Positions 11,549 through 21,329 of a stretch of 64,000 nucleotides of DNA are shown piece by piece. Source of the DNA: Apostichopus japonicus. Lineage: Eukaryota > Echinodermata > Holothuroidea > Aspidochirotida > Stichopodidae. The translations under genes were made by a program, and so were the position numbers. Each line of letters starts with the position of its first letter. Within the stretch, counting starts at the first letter, position 1. The notes beneath the pieces were generated by a model. That model searched no databases. It was not told the DNA's origin and worked only from the letters and a program-made list of their open reading frames with translations. The DNA lies in the NCBI RefSeq assembly GCF_037975245.1, contig NC_092572.1, forward strand, positions 15,320,269 through 15,384,268, given 5' to 3'.

Positions 11549-11969
11549 AGTACAGTCTAACTCTTACCAGATCAGGAAAGGCTTACGAGACGATAACCTC
11601 CTGAAGGCAGACGAAGACAGAAAAGTTTGTTCCAATTCTGGTAGCGACGTGACGAACGCTTCATCAATCCAAAATGACAAGCTGATGGAAGTTTCCCCCC
11701 GAAGGGGATTAGAAATAGGACTAAAGTTGAAGAAGAATCGGAAAGTGATTCGATCCAGCTACCAGAAAGACCTGCCGGTCTCAAACTTTCAGGATCACAA
11801 ACTTTTTGAGCCACCGATGTTGCAGCTTCTTAAAAGATATATTTATTATTATTATTTGTTTCATCACATAGTATTACAAGGTGAACAAGACAATAAAAGT
11901 ACAAATAAGTAAAAAATGTGAAAGGAAGTCAACTAAGAAACCCTTTTGGGCTTAATCGAATAGAGTACT

Positions 11970-12002
11970 CCCAATCTATATGTACATATATATATATGTA
12001 AA

Positions 12003-12078
<76 letters not shown>

Positions 12079-12098
12079 TATATATATATATATATATG
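11970..12098. repeat. (AT)n microsatellite, ~100 bp
   Basis: This is a long TA dinucleotide run with a few interruptions (GTACAT and AAATATT). All ORFs across it are low-complexity artefacts. Confidence 0.95.
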
Positions 12099-12768
12099 TA
12101 AGCTCTTCTACTTCTTTTTTTTGTATCACCATGTGTGTAAATATTGAAGCACTAAGATATGCAGTATTTTTTCCTTGAAATAGCAAGAGATATAATAGAG
12201 AACACTGTTATGGAAGCTGTAATTAAAACTCTTGAAAAAACTGCTCTCCTAAATTTTAAGGAATAGTTTGGCAGAATTTTTTTCTGGGGAAATCTATCTT
12301 TATTTCATGCACAGTCTTGAATACTTCTGCAATACCATAAGACCATCTCTGACTGCACCTAAAAATAATGGGTTTTTTATTCTCTCTTGCATGTTTTCAA
12401 AAGTGTTCTTCTCAAGGGTATCATGTTGAAAATTTTCTCATATTTACAGATGGAAATTATGAAGTTATGTCAATTGAGGTCATCAGCGGCCAAAATACAA
12501 GAACCTTGTAGTCTAGTTTAGTGAATATCTGTAGCATCGGTAAAATGTCATAATTAGGTGGTAGGTCCCCCTCACTGAGCATTACACTTTGAGCAGTTCT
12601 GTTAAGAGGTCAAATGTAAATTGGAGTCATCAGCTGCCAAAAGCCTGAAATCATTGTCGACATCAAAATCAAAGCTGCGATTATCCTCATGCTCAGAAAT
12701 GTACAAGAACTGAGTGTTCTATGAAGAGGTCAAAGGTCACTTAGGGTCAAATTCTGACCACCTTGATC

Positions 12769-13000
12769 AGGCGCGTATCCAGGGGGGCGTTGGGGGCGTG
12801 CGTATCCAGGGGGGTGTTGGGGGCGTGCGCCCCCCAGGTAAGAAATAGAGGCGAGAAAAAAAGAGAGAAGAAAAAAGGGAAAAAGAGGGGAAAGAAGGGG
12901 AGGAAGGAAGGGAAAAGAAAAAGAAGAAATAGAGGAAATGGAGAAAAGGAGGGAGTAGAAAAAAAGGGCAAGCAACTGGGAAGAGAAAAAAGAACAGTGA
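12769..13000. repeat. G-rich direct duplication followed by a purine-rich tract
   Basis: A segment containing GCGTATCCAGGGGGG occurs twice within 12,773-12,835. It is followed at about 12,845-12,995 by a strand-asymmetric run of almost only A and G. The start resembles transposon termini of the GCGTAGCCAGG type seen at 40.58 kb, but I found no matching other end. Confidence 0.55.
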
Positions 13001-13135
13001 CATAATTACAGGGCTGATCCCTATTATACACATAGGGTAGCCAGTGACGGATCGATGATTTTGGAAGGGGTGTGCGCCTCACCCTACCCCTTACACGGAC
13101 AACTCCATTTTGACGTTTTCATATTTCCTCTCTCA

Positions 13136-13138
<3 letters not shown>

Positions 13139-13214
<76 letters not shown>
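13139..13214. repeat. (AT)n microsatellite
   Basis: A TA dinucleotide run of about 75 bp with one AAA interruption. Confidence 0.95.
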
Positions 13215-13216
<2 letters not shown>

Positions 13217-13751
13217 AATTGTACACTTGTGCTATGAAACCAACTGTGGCTGGTCTCGAACTCGACCGAGTCGTCGGGAACATGATGCATTTCGGTATTA
13301 GACCAGGATCTATATGCGAACTGCACTAGACATATGTCCTTCAATGCAACACTGCCATCCAGAGATAAAATGTTATACTCCGACCTGAATGCTAATTGTT
13401 ACCCTAAACCTCGTACCGTAACTCATACAATGAATCTAAAAATAAATTCCGCATGTGATTGGAGAATTGAGCACATCTCCTGTGAATATCATGTAGTGCG
13501 TGGGGGGGGGGGGGGGGGGGCAGGGGGACGCACCTATCACTTCTTGAGATTGTTCCAATCTGCGTGAAAATGCCCCACCACCCACCCCCACAACCCCTAC
13601 GCCCCACCCCTCTTATCGCTTCCCGATGGGTTACAAAACTTAAACAATAACCTTCGCCCGTAGTACCAAAACCTTGACAAAATCCGGCAACACACCACTT
13701 CATCGATAGATAATGAGTCTAGTGATCGGGCTGTGTATTAGTGATGCTAGA

Positions 13752-15404
13752 GGTCGTGCATATGGCAAGCCCTTTTAACATTTACCTCGCAATTAGACTT
13801 AAGTCGAATACATTTCACTTAAGTGGAATACATTCTACTTAAGTGAAATGTTATTCCACTTAAGTAAAATGTATTCCACTTAAGTGGAATTCAATATCCC
13901 TTAAGTAGAATTCCATTTCTCCTAAGTGGAAATGGACATTTCTATTTCACTTAAGTGGATATGCCTCCCACTTAAGTGGAATTGTATTCCACTTAAGTGG
14001 AAATGCATTCCACTTAAGTGGAATTGTATTTCACTTAAGTGGAATACATTTCCACTTAAGTGGAATAACATTTCACTTAAGCTAAATAGCCCATCTATTT
14101 CACTTAAGTGGAATACAATTCCACTTAAGTGAAATGCATTTCCACTTAAGTGAAATACAATTCCACTTTAGTGGAATTGCATTTCCACTTAAGTGGAATT
14201 GTATTCCACTTAAGTGGAATACAATTTCACTTAAGTGGAATAATATCTTTTGCTCGTCAATTTCACTTAAGTGGAATTCTATTCTGCTTAAGTAAAATAC
14301 AATTCCACTTAAATGGAAGTGTTGATATGTGGCTTATATATAAATACAATTTAGGGTAATGTTCGTCGTAACGCATTCAATTGCTCATCACATATGATGA
14401 TGTAGTCGATCCTCGTTGCACGTGTACTTCATGGCTATGGCTAATCATTCACATCTAAACATTGCTGGAATGCGATCAAATAATTGTTGTTGTTAGAGAC
14501 AATTCGAAGTGTTGTTTCCTCACTTGCACAGGGGGAACAATCAGTATGATGCACAACAGAGGCGACTTACATCTTGTTAAAGTAACATAGGCAGTATTCG
14601 TAACTTTTTAGATAGTGAAACTTTTGCCAAAATAAAAGATTCCATCCAAAATCAAAAAAAAGTAATACGTTCTCTTGCCCTTGTCAATGCGTTTTCGGCT
14701 GTAGCTCCAACCACTTGTAATGTATTTGCCATGGCTTTATTTTGGTAATGGTATTCGTCAGGTACCAGGTCAGGTACGTACGTACTCACCTTGCACGGAT
14801 GTTAAGTGCTAGCTGGATCCCGATGGACAGCCGATATTCATTGTGCACATATCGACACCACGTACGTACACGTATCGCGGCAAGTTGTTTATAATGGCGC
14901 GAAAAGGCGTGGGCAAAGTTTGGCGTTGAATGTACTAGCCAATCGCATTCCACTTAAGTGGAATAGATTAGCCAATCACATTCCACTTAAGTGAAATAGA
15001 CTATCCAATCACATTTCACTTAAATGGAATGCATTTCCACTTAAGTGGAATTGTATTCCACTTAAGTGAAATAGAAAGGACATTCCACTTAAGTGGAATT
15101 GTATCCGCTTAAGTAGAATACAATTCAACTTAAGTGAAATGCATTTCCACTTAAGTGAAATACAATCCCCTTAAGTGAAATAGATTTAGCTTATGTAAGA
15201 TGCAGTGACAAGTTGATGAATTCAGCTTAAGTAAAATACAATTAAGCGTAAGTGGAATGGTATTCCACTTAAGTGAAATAGAATTCCACGTAAGTTAAAT
15301 AGTATTCTGCTTAAGTGATATTGAATTCCACTAAGTGAAATGTATTCGCGTTAAGTCGAATTGCGAGGTAAATATTAAAACGGCTTGCCATACGTGCACT
15401 GACC
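13752..15404. mobile_element. Foldback-like element with ACTTAAGT palindrome arrays
   Basis: The outer ends are inverted repeats. GGTCGTGCATATGGCAAGCC near 13,752 corresponds to the complement of GGCTTGCCATACGTGCACTG ending near 15,404, and the homology runs inward through TTTACCTCGCAATT. Inside the ends are two arrays of a short unit whose core is TTCCACTTAAGTGGAAT, itself a palindrome. The left array (about 13,797-14,312) has roughly 24 units and the right array (about 14,950-15,350) roughly 14, both with point variants. Spacing is mostly 20-21 bp. The ~620 bp between the arrays is not repetitive and has no ORF. Long inverted arms made of short tandem subrepeats are the hallmark of foldback elements, such as the TU elements described in sea urchins. 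No clear target-site duplication was found. Confidence 0.7.
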
Positions 15405-15752
15405 TAAATGGAGTGTAACCACTCCCGATTTTGCAATTTCCCAAGATCAGGCCCGAAAAATACCAAGAACACTGCTGTATGGATTTCTAGCAATATCCAG
15501 CGATATCTAGAGATGAATATCCCAAGATCTTACCTAAACTGAAGGCAGATAGAGAATCGAAACCTTCGGTGTTCTGAACTTGAAACTGTGCGTCTTTCGA
15601 AATGAAAAGAATGTGGGGAATTGCACAATAAACAAATCAAAGTTATTTATTTCAGTCTCATTTCAATTATTCGAATTTGTTAAGCAAACAGCAGATATCA
15701 CATCATATAAGTGAGCATGAAAATGGCGTTCCAGGGTGAACAGCCTTCAAAC

Positions 15753-15932
15753 CATGGGCGCAGATCCTGGTGCGGACAGCGGGACGCGTCCCCATCAACT
15801 TTTTCAGTAGTGGGGACATGATATACCGTGTGCCCACCAATTTGTCTTGACCAATAGCTGCATTTCAAGTTCCCCTGTATTGAACTTTGGCGCAGTTAGA
15901 TCCAGCCCAGCCCCCCGGTTCCTACGCCCTTG
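15753..15932. mobile_element. Short hAT-like MITE (180 bp)
   Basis: The left end CATGGGCGCAGATCC and the complement of the right end (CAAGGGCGTAGGAACC) form imperfect terminal inverted repeats. They resemble the ends of the better preserved hAT-type element at 35.34 kb. The 8-bp flanks (CTTCAAAC and CTAACCAC) agree only in part, so the insertion is probably old. Confidence 0.45.
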
Positions 15933-15972
15933 CTAACCACTGCGTCACAGCAACTGTTGAGAAATAATGTTA

Positions 15973-16529
15973 TTTTTTTCTTCAAAATGGAACGGAGGGT
16001 GATGTTCAAAATGCTGTACTTGTAAACAGGATAACTCAACACGTACACCTTTATTGAACTTCATATTTCAAATTGTCTAAAAATTGGCATTATTTTCAGT
16101 GATTAATACTACATGACTCTAGGTTTGGCAGTAACTTGTGAAAATGTTTCATAGTGAAAATAAAACAATGTCATGTAACTCATTAATTATTAAAGGGGTG
16201 GCAGAGCTGCTTTTCTTGCTCAAATTGATCAAAGAATATGTCCATGTGCTCATACATAGAGCTTCTGTATGTCTTTATTTCACATAGGAAGACTGTTCTC
16301 TCTGGGTATTGAAACATTTTGGAAGTAAATTCTACATTTTTGAGTCCTTAAAAGATCTTAATTCTTTTGATTGCCTTGTTGCTAAAGTAATGGTCAAGGC
16401 AACGTTTCCTGAATCTGCATAGCTCATGTCGCGGAGCGGTTGAAAACTATTAATATACAACAACCAGTTTAAACAACAACAGTATCAGGCAGTATTTTAT
16501 CACCCTCCGTTCCATTTTTGAAGAAAAAA
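15973..16529. mobile_element. 557-bp MITE with ~28-bp terminal inverted repeats
   Basis: The left end TTTTTTTCTTCAAAATGG followed by AACGGAGGGTGAT is matched by the complement of the right end (TTTTTTCTTCAAAAATGG then AACGGAGGGTGAT). Both sides are flanked by TTA (15970-15972 and 16530-16532), a 3-bp duplication of the kind made by PIF/Harbinger transposases. No ORF is inside, so the element is non-autonomous. Confidence 0.7.
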
Positions 16530-16926
16530 TTACGATTAAAACATTGAACACTTCTATCGCTTAGCATACAACTTCCGAGGAAACAACACCGTGAAACTGG
16601 AGAACATTTATGAATAAGAAAGGTTTGATTTGACTGCTTTGAAATAACGTATGACTGGCAAGATGCGTCGAGCGCTCTCTATCGGCCTCTTTTTTGGTCA
16701 GTTTGCAACTTCAGAGGAACAATAGAAACCCGAAAAAACTTTTAAAACGAACAAAGGATTCACAAACCTTTGTTCTGCCTAAAAGATAAGCAGAATGAAA
16801 ATAAAATAAAACTGTTAGCAAACTGCTCATCCACTAGAGAGCCTGTGTAATAGAATGTGTAAAAGTTTCGATCTTAGCAGGACCTTTTTCAGAGGCTAAA
16901 AAATAAGATAAGCAGAAAGTTTGGTT

Positions 16927-18165
16927 TATTGTAGATTTGTGTGCGCGGAATTAGCCCGATTGATACGGGGAAAGGTGATTTATATGCTCTAGGTGGGTTA
17001 TGGTGCGGTTATCTATAATTCTTTCGAAAATCTTACCTAATGCTGGGAGGAGACTAACTGGTCGATAGTTTTGAATTTTGGTGCGGTCTTTACTTAGTTT
17101 CGGTATTAAATCTTTTTGGCGGATTTCCATGGGGTTGGGAAATAACCCAGTGTAAGGAGTTCGTTAAATAGTGGGAAAATATGAGAGTTAATGAATATCG
17201 GAGGGAAGTTTTTAGGCATTTGGTCATTTATGTTGTCAGGACCAGTGGAGTTTGCATGTTTTAGTGGCACTATACCAATTGTTTATATCTATTTTATTGA
17301 GCAGAGGGATGTTTTTGTTGAGACATCCTAATGGTTGGTGTTAAAGCTGGTTGTATTACTGATAATTGTACGGTCTATTTCGTGTTTACAGCTGATATCG
17401 TATGGGGGGGGGGGGGCATCGTAGACATTGAATATACTTTTAAAGTACGATTCAATTAGCTTTATTTGGTCTTGAGTTTTTGTGATGAGGTTACCTACGT
17501 TATCTCTAAGGCCTTGGTCTGTTTTACCTGTGTTTGGTGTTGTAATGGGGTTAATGATTTTTTTTTTTTTAATTTTCCAAAAGTGTTTCGGTTTTTATAA
17601 TTAATGATTAAATCGCAGTTGTTTTGGACGCGGTTTTGTTCATCCGCCAATATTTGTCTGTTTATTGCTATTGAAGTTGGTTAATTTGAGGTTTTAGAGT
17701 TGGGTCTCGAGAGATGATATAAGTTCTACGTAGGCGACGTCTGAGTTTCATAAGTGTAAGAATATTCTTATTTAGTTTTCGTTTTCTGTTTTGTTTTTAA
17801 GGGACAGTGTCTTTTAAAAGTATAGAAGATATGATGGGCAACGCTGTCACAGTAATTGTCGATGTAATTTAGCTCGTTGTTTTGGTTGTTGTATTTTGGG
17901 AGTCTGTTTTATTGTAATTATACGTCAATTCGTTATTTGGTATGCAGTTGAGGTTTATGTCTAGCTCAAAAACGAGTTGAAAATGGTCACTGATTTAGTC
18001 ATCTTCTAGGATTTGTATCGAATGTGTTTTAGTTGCGAGGTGATTTCAGGTTATATGGGTAGTCAAGCAGTTCTGTAATATTGTTTATTGGCTTCATCCT
18101 AGGTTTGGTATTTTGGTTAATTATCGTTAAGTTGTATTTATCACATATTTCTAAGTAGTTCGCGA
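16927..18165 (-). mobile_element. Decayed Jockey-like LINE fragment (minus strand)
   Basis: This stretch is collinear with 26,275-27,525, including the complement of the region encoding NYRPVSLLP (RT motif) near 17,055-17,085 and the part leading towards the endonuclease. It has many indels and no usable ORF. It lacks both the 3' third of ORF2 and all of ORF1. Confidence 0.75.
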
Positions 18166-18369
18166 CAAGCTGATTACGAATCTGAAGTTTTTTTTGGAAT
18201 TAGGTGCTGTGTTGGGGCGTGGGGGGCAAAAACCTGATTTGCAGTTTTGCCAAAACTGACCAAAAATCGATCCAAAATCGATTTCGCCCAAATGACGTAA
18301 CAGGGGGTAACCGATGCTCAGGAGCCCAAATTTGCAACTCCCAGGTCCATATCTGCTTCCGTGCGGGAG

Positions 18370-18990
18370 ACACGTGGTCCCAAGGAATCTGCATAGCCCT
18401 CCAAAAGATTTTATTGATAAGATCCAAAGAACTATTTTTGATTTATTTCGAACGGGAAAACTGATAAAGTAAGGAAAATTACTATGTATAATGAAAAGGG
18501 GGGTTTAAAAAAATATATGTTCACAGCTTTGTTGGTGCTCTCAAAACCTCTTGGGTCAAGCGTTATTGTAATAATGCCAACACGGGGTATTGGAAGCTCT
18601 TTTATTTCATTCCTCTCTGTCGCCGTCCGGTAAAGAGTTGCTTTTTAATTATAATTTTCATGACCAGGATATTTCCTGTATTTAAAAATACCTTCATTGG
18701 ACAAATTTGTATGGTTTTGAGTAAGCTTAGCTACCTTTAAGAAACCATCGGAAATTTGGTGTGCAAATCCCTAATAATTTTATTAGAATTGATAATACCA
18801 TTGTTTATGACAAAAAGCTTTTACGACGCCGGTTTACTGTTTGTTAGGGATATGTTTTTGCTAGATGGGAAGCAATTGTCCAAATAATGCTTTTCTGACC
18901 AGTCTTCTACATTGTTAAGCTATTGTATGCTTTATAGAAGACTTCCTTTCACATTGTATATTTGCACGTGAAAAAACAAAATAAATCAAA
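18370..18990 (+). mobile_element. LINE 3' relic, L1/Tx1-like C-terminus, ending in the family hairpin (copy C)
   Basis: In one frame, near 18,440-18,600, the sequence reads GKTDKV, YNEKGGLKKIYVHSF and ALKTSWVKRY. The GGLK...F...ALK.SW pattern is typical of the C-terminal part of L1/Tx1-type ORF2 proteins. The relic continues with stops to 18,900. It then enters a tail with stem GTCTTCTA (18902-18909) and TAGAAGAC (18935-18942) and an (AAATC)n end, homologous to the tails at 684-838 and 54,541-54,672. Confidence 0.55.
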
Positions 18991-18999
18991 TCAAATAAC

Positions 19000-19363
19000 T
19001 AATAATTATTTCTAAACAGTTACTGTGGTTAGTGTTATGTACTTAGAAGGTAAGACAAACTCTCTGTCTAGAATTCAACTCCCAGAGGATGTATTGTTTT
19101 GGTATTTCTTTTCCTCATTTTTCAGTTAAAATATTAGAAAAGCCTATCATTTCTCAATTAACAGTTACTGTGGCGAAGTTGTTATGTTGTATAATTTTGC
19201 ATATTTATTGTTTTGTACAATGAAATTGTCAATAAATTGAAAAAAAAATGAGACATACTCCTTGTCTTGAATTCAAACACCAGAGGATGCATTTGATTTT
19301 CTATTTATTTGCCTTCTAATGTTGTGAAGAATAAATATTAGAAACGAGTATTAAATCTCAACA
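19000..19363 (+). repeat. Degenerate leading units of the tRNA-like array
   Basis: Two or three weak copies of the 161-bp unit precede the conserved array (AACAGTTACTGTGG near 19,018 and again near 19,160, and AGACATACTCC near 19,252). Their A and B boxes are destroyed. The gradient from decayed edge to homogeneous centre is typical of tandem arrays that are homogenised internally. Confidence 0.6.
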
Positions 19364-19445
19364 GTTCTCGTGGCGCAGTTGGTAGTGCTCTGGACTGGAG
19401 AGACAGACAAACTCCATGTCTCCGGTTCGAACCCCAGACAGAGCA
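19364..19445 (+). ncRNA. tRNA-like sequence, array unit 1 (representative)
   Basis: This 82-nt unit runs from GTTCTCG to GAGCA and is followed at once by TTTT. A class II fold gives D stem GCGC/GTGC and anticodon stem CTGGA/GACAG (three pairs), with GGA at positions 34-36. An alternative fold pairs TGGA with TCCA and leaves an intron of about 11 nt. The T stem (TCCGG with CCCAG) holds only about three pairs in every unit. It may be a Pol III transcript or a tRNA pseudogene. I would not call it a working tRNA from sequence alone. Confidence 0.5.
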
Positions 19446-20900
19446 TTTTATATTTTTGCTCTTTTATTGATTCCATTCTGGACTTTGAAGTTTAAATATT
19501 AGAAACGAGCATTAATTCTCAACAGTTCTAGTGGCGCAGTTGGTAGTGCTCTGGACTGGAGAGACAGACAAACTCCATGTCTCCGGTTCGAACCCTAGAC
19601 AGAGCATTTTATATGTTGCTCTTTTACTGATTCCATTCTGGACTCTGAAGTTTAAATATTAGAAACGAGCATTAATTCTCAACAGGTCTAGTGGTGCAGT
19701 TGGTAGTGCTCTGGACTGGAGAGACAGACAAACTCCATGTCTCCGGTTCGAACCCCAGACAGAGCATTTTATATTTTTGCTATTTTACTGATTCCATTCT
19801 GGACTCTGAAGTTTAAATATTAGAAACGAGCATTAATTCTCAACAGTTCTAGTGGCGCAGTTGGTAGTGCTCTGGACTGGAGAGACCGACAAACTCCATG
19901 TCTCCGGTTCGAACCCCAGACAGAGCATTTTATATTTTGCTCTTTTACTGATTCCATTCTGGACTTTGAAGTTTAAATATTAGAAACGAGCATTAATTCT
20001 CAACAATTCTAGTGGTGCAGTTGGTAGTGCTCTGGACTGGAGAGACAGACAAACTCCATGTCTCCGGTTCGAACCCCAGACAGAGCATTTTATATTTTTG
20101 CTATTTTACTGATTCCATTCTGGACTCTGAAGTTTAAATATTAGAAACGAGCATTAATTCTCAACAATTCTAGTGGTGCAGTTGGTAGTGCTCTGGACTG
20201 GAGAGACAGACAAACTCCATGTCTCCGGTTCGAACCCCAGACAGAGCATTTTATATTTTTGCTATTTTACTGATTCCATTCTGGACTCTGAAGTTTAAAT
20301 ATTAGAAACGAGCATTAATTCTCAACAGTTCTAGTGGCGCAGTTGGTAGTGCTCTGGACTGGAGAGACAGACAAAACTCCATGTCTCCGGTTCGAACCCC
20401 AGACAGAGCATTTTATATTTTTGCTCTTTTACTGATTCCATTCTGGACTCTGAAGTTTAAATATTAGAAACGAGCATTAATTCTCAACAGTTCTAGTGGC
20501 GCAGTTGGTAGTGCTCTGGACTGGAGAGACAGACAAACTCCATGTCTCCGGTTCGAACCCCAGACAGAGCATTTTATATTTTTGCTCTTTTACTGATTCC
20601 ATTCTGGACTCTGAAGTTTAAATATTAGAAACGAGCATTAATTCTCAACAGTTCTAGTGGCGCAGTTGGTAGTGCTCTGGACTGGAGAGACAGACAAACT
20701 CCATGTCTCCGGTTCGAACCCCAGACAGAGCATTTCATATTTTTGCTCTTTTACTGATTCCATTCTGGACTCTGAAGTTTAAATATTAGAAACGAGCATT
20801 AATTCTCAACAGTTCTAGTGGCGCAGTTGGTAGTGCTCTGGACTGGAGAGACAGACAAACTCCATGTCTCCGGTTCGATTCCCAGACAGAGCATCATGTC
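19364..20900 (+). repeat. Tandem array of ten tRNA-like units (period ~161 bp)
   Basis: Ten units have their A boxes (TGGCGCAGTTGG, or TGGTGCAGTTGG in some) starting at 19371, 19532, 19692, 19853, 20013, 20174, 20335, 20497, 20658 and 20819. Each has a perfect B box, GGTTCGAACCC, except the last (GGTTCGATTCC). In unit 1 the B box is at 19424-19434 and a TTTT terminator follows the tRNA-like end directly (19446). The 82-nt core shows tRNA hallmarks: U8, A14, G18G19, A21 and a 4-bp D stem, U33, TTCGA in the T loop, and 5 of 7 acceptor pairs. The anticodon and T stems are only partly paired. The A-to-B distance is about 9 nt longer than in a plain tRNA, so the core is either class II (anticodon GGA if unspliced) or has a short intron. 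Functional status is unknown. Confidence 0.8.
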
Positions 20901-20989
20901 TGCGGTTCATGTTCAGACAGCGCCTTTTACTTTTCTACCCTCTGGAGGGAGTGGAAGTATAAATATAAGAAACGAAGTTTCTCCAGAGG

Positions 20990-21065
20990 GAACCAAAATG
21001 GTGTAATTGGTTATTCCATCGTTCAGTAAGCGATTGGTTCGGATTGCATCGGTTCAAGTCCCAAG
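20990..21065 (+). repeat. tRNA-like relic beyond the array
   Basis: An A-box-like TGGTGTAATTGG (about 21,000) and a B-box-like GGTTCAAGTCC (about 21,050) sit in tRNA-like spacing just past the degenerate right edge of the array. A weaker third relic occurs near 21,432-21,500 (TAGTGGTAAAGAC, then CTGGCTCAAACTC). Confidence 0.4.
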
Positions 21066-21084
21066 TGAGTATTTGCAAAAGGAG

Positions 21085-21325
21085 TTCTGACAAGTGGATA
21101 AGGTGAATCCCGAAGGTGGGCAGCCCCCCCTCCTGACAGGTGGGTAAGGTGAGTACCGAGGTGAGAAGGTGAGAGGGGGTGAAGGTGTGGACAAGGTGAG
21201 GTTGCCACCCCCTCTCCCTGACAAGGTAAAGGCGCGGACAAGTGGAGATCGCCGCCACCCCTCCCCCTGACAAGGTTCACGCGCAGACAAGTGGAGTTCG
21301 CCGCCACCCCTCCCCCCTGACTAGC
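21085..21325. repeat. G/C-rich minisatellite, ~60-bp imperfect units
   Basis: There are about four imperfect copies of a unit with CCTGACAAGGT, GCGCGGACAAGTGGAG and CGCCGCCACCCCTCCC, becoming more alike towards the right end. It is the most G/C-rich part of the window. ORFs on its minus strand are repeat artefacts. Confidence 0.7.
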
Positions 21326-21329
21326 TAGT

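Noticed and set aside
13037-13100. CAGTGACGGATCGATGATTTTGG as the end of a DNA transposon
   Set aside because: It looks like a typical left terminus, but no matching inverted end or duplication could be found.
11929-13344. ORFs made of Tyr-Ile or Pro/Phe/Ser runs (for example 11,929-12,186, 12,730-13,082, 13,084-13,344)
   Set aside because: They are translations of AT microsatellites and the purine tract, with no coding signal.
13926-14359. ORFs with repeated SLKWN/HLSGI in the palindrome array
   Set aside because: The repeated residues follow from the 20-21 bp DNA unit. There is no splice or start context, and the same repeat is out of frame elsewhere in the arm.
19364-20900. A cluster of ordinary functional tRNA genes, or a CRISPR array
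   Set aside because: The T stem and part of the anticodon stem do not pair in any unit, so normal tRNAs are not supported. The spacer between units is itself conserved, which excludes CRISPR.
21023-21307. Minus-strand ORFs in the 21.1-21.3 kb G/C-rich block
   Set aside because: They are explained by the minisatellite, which happens to lack stops in several frames.
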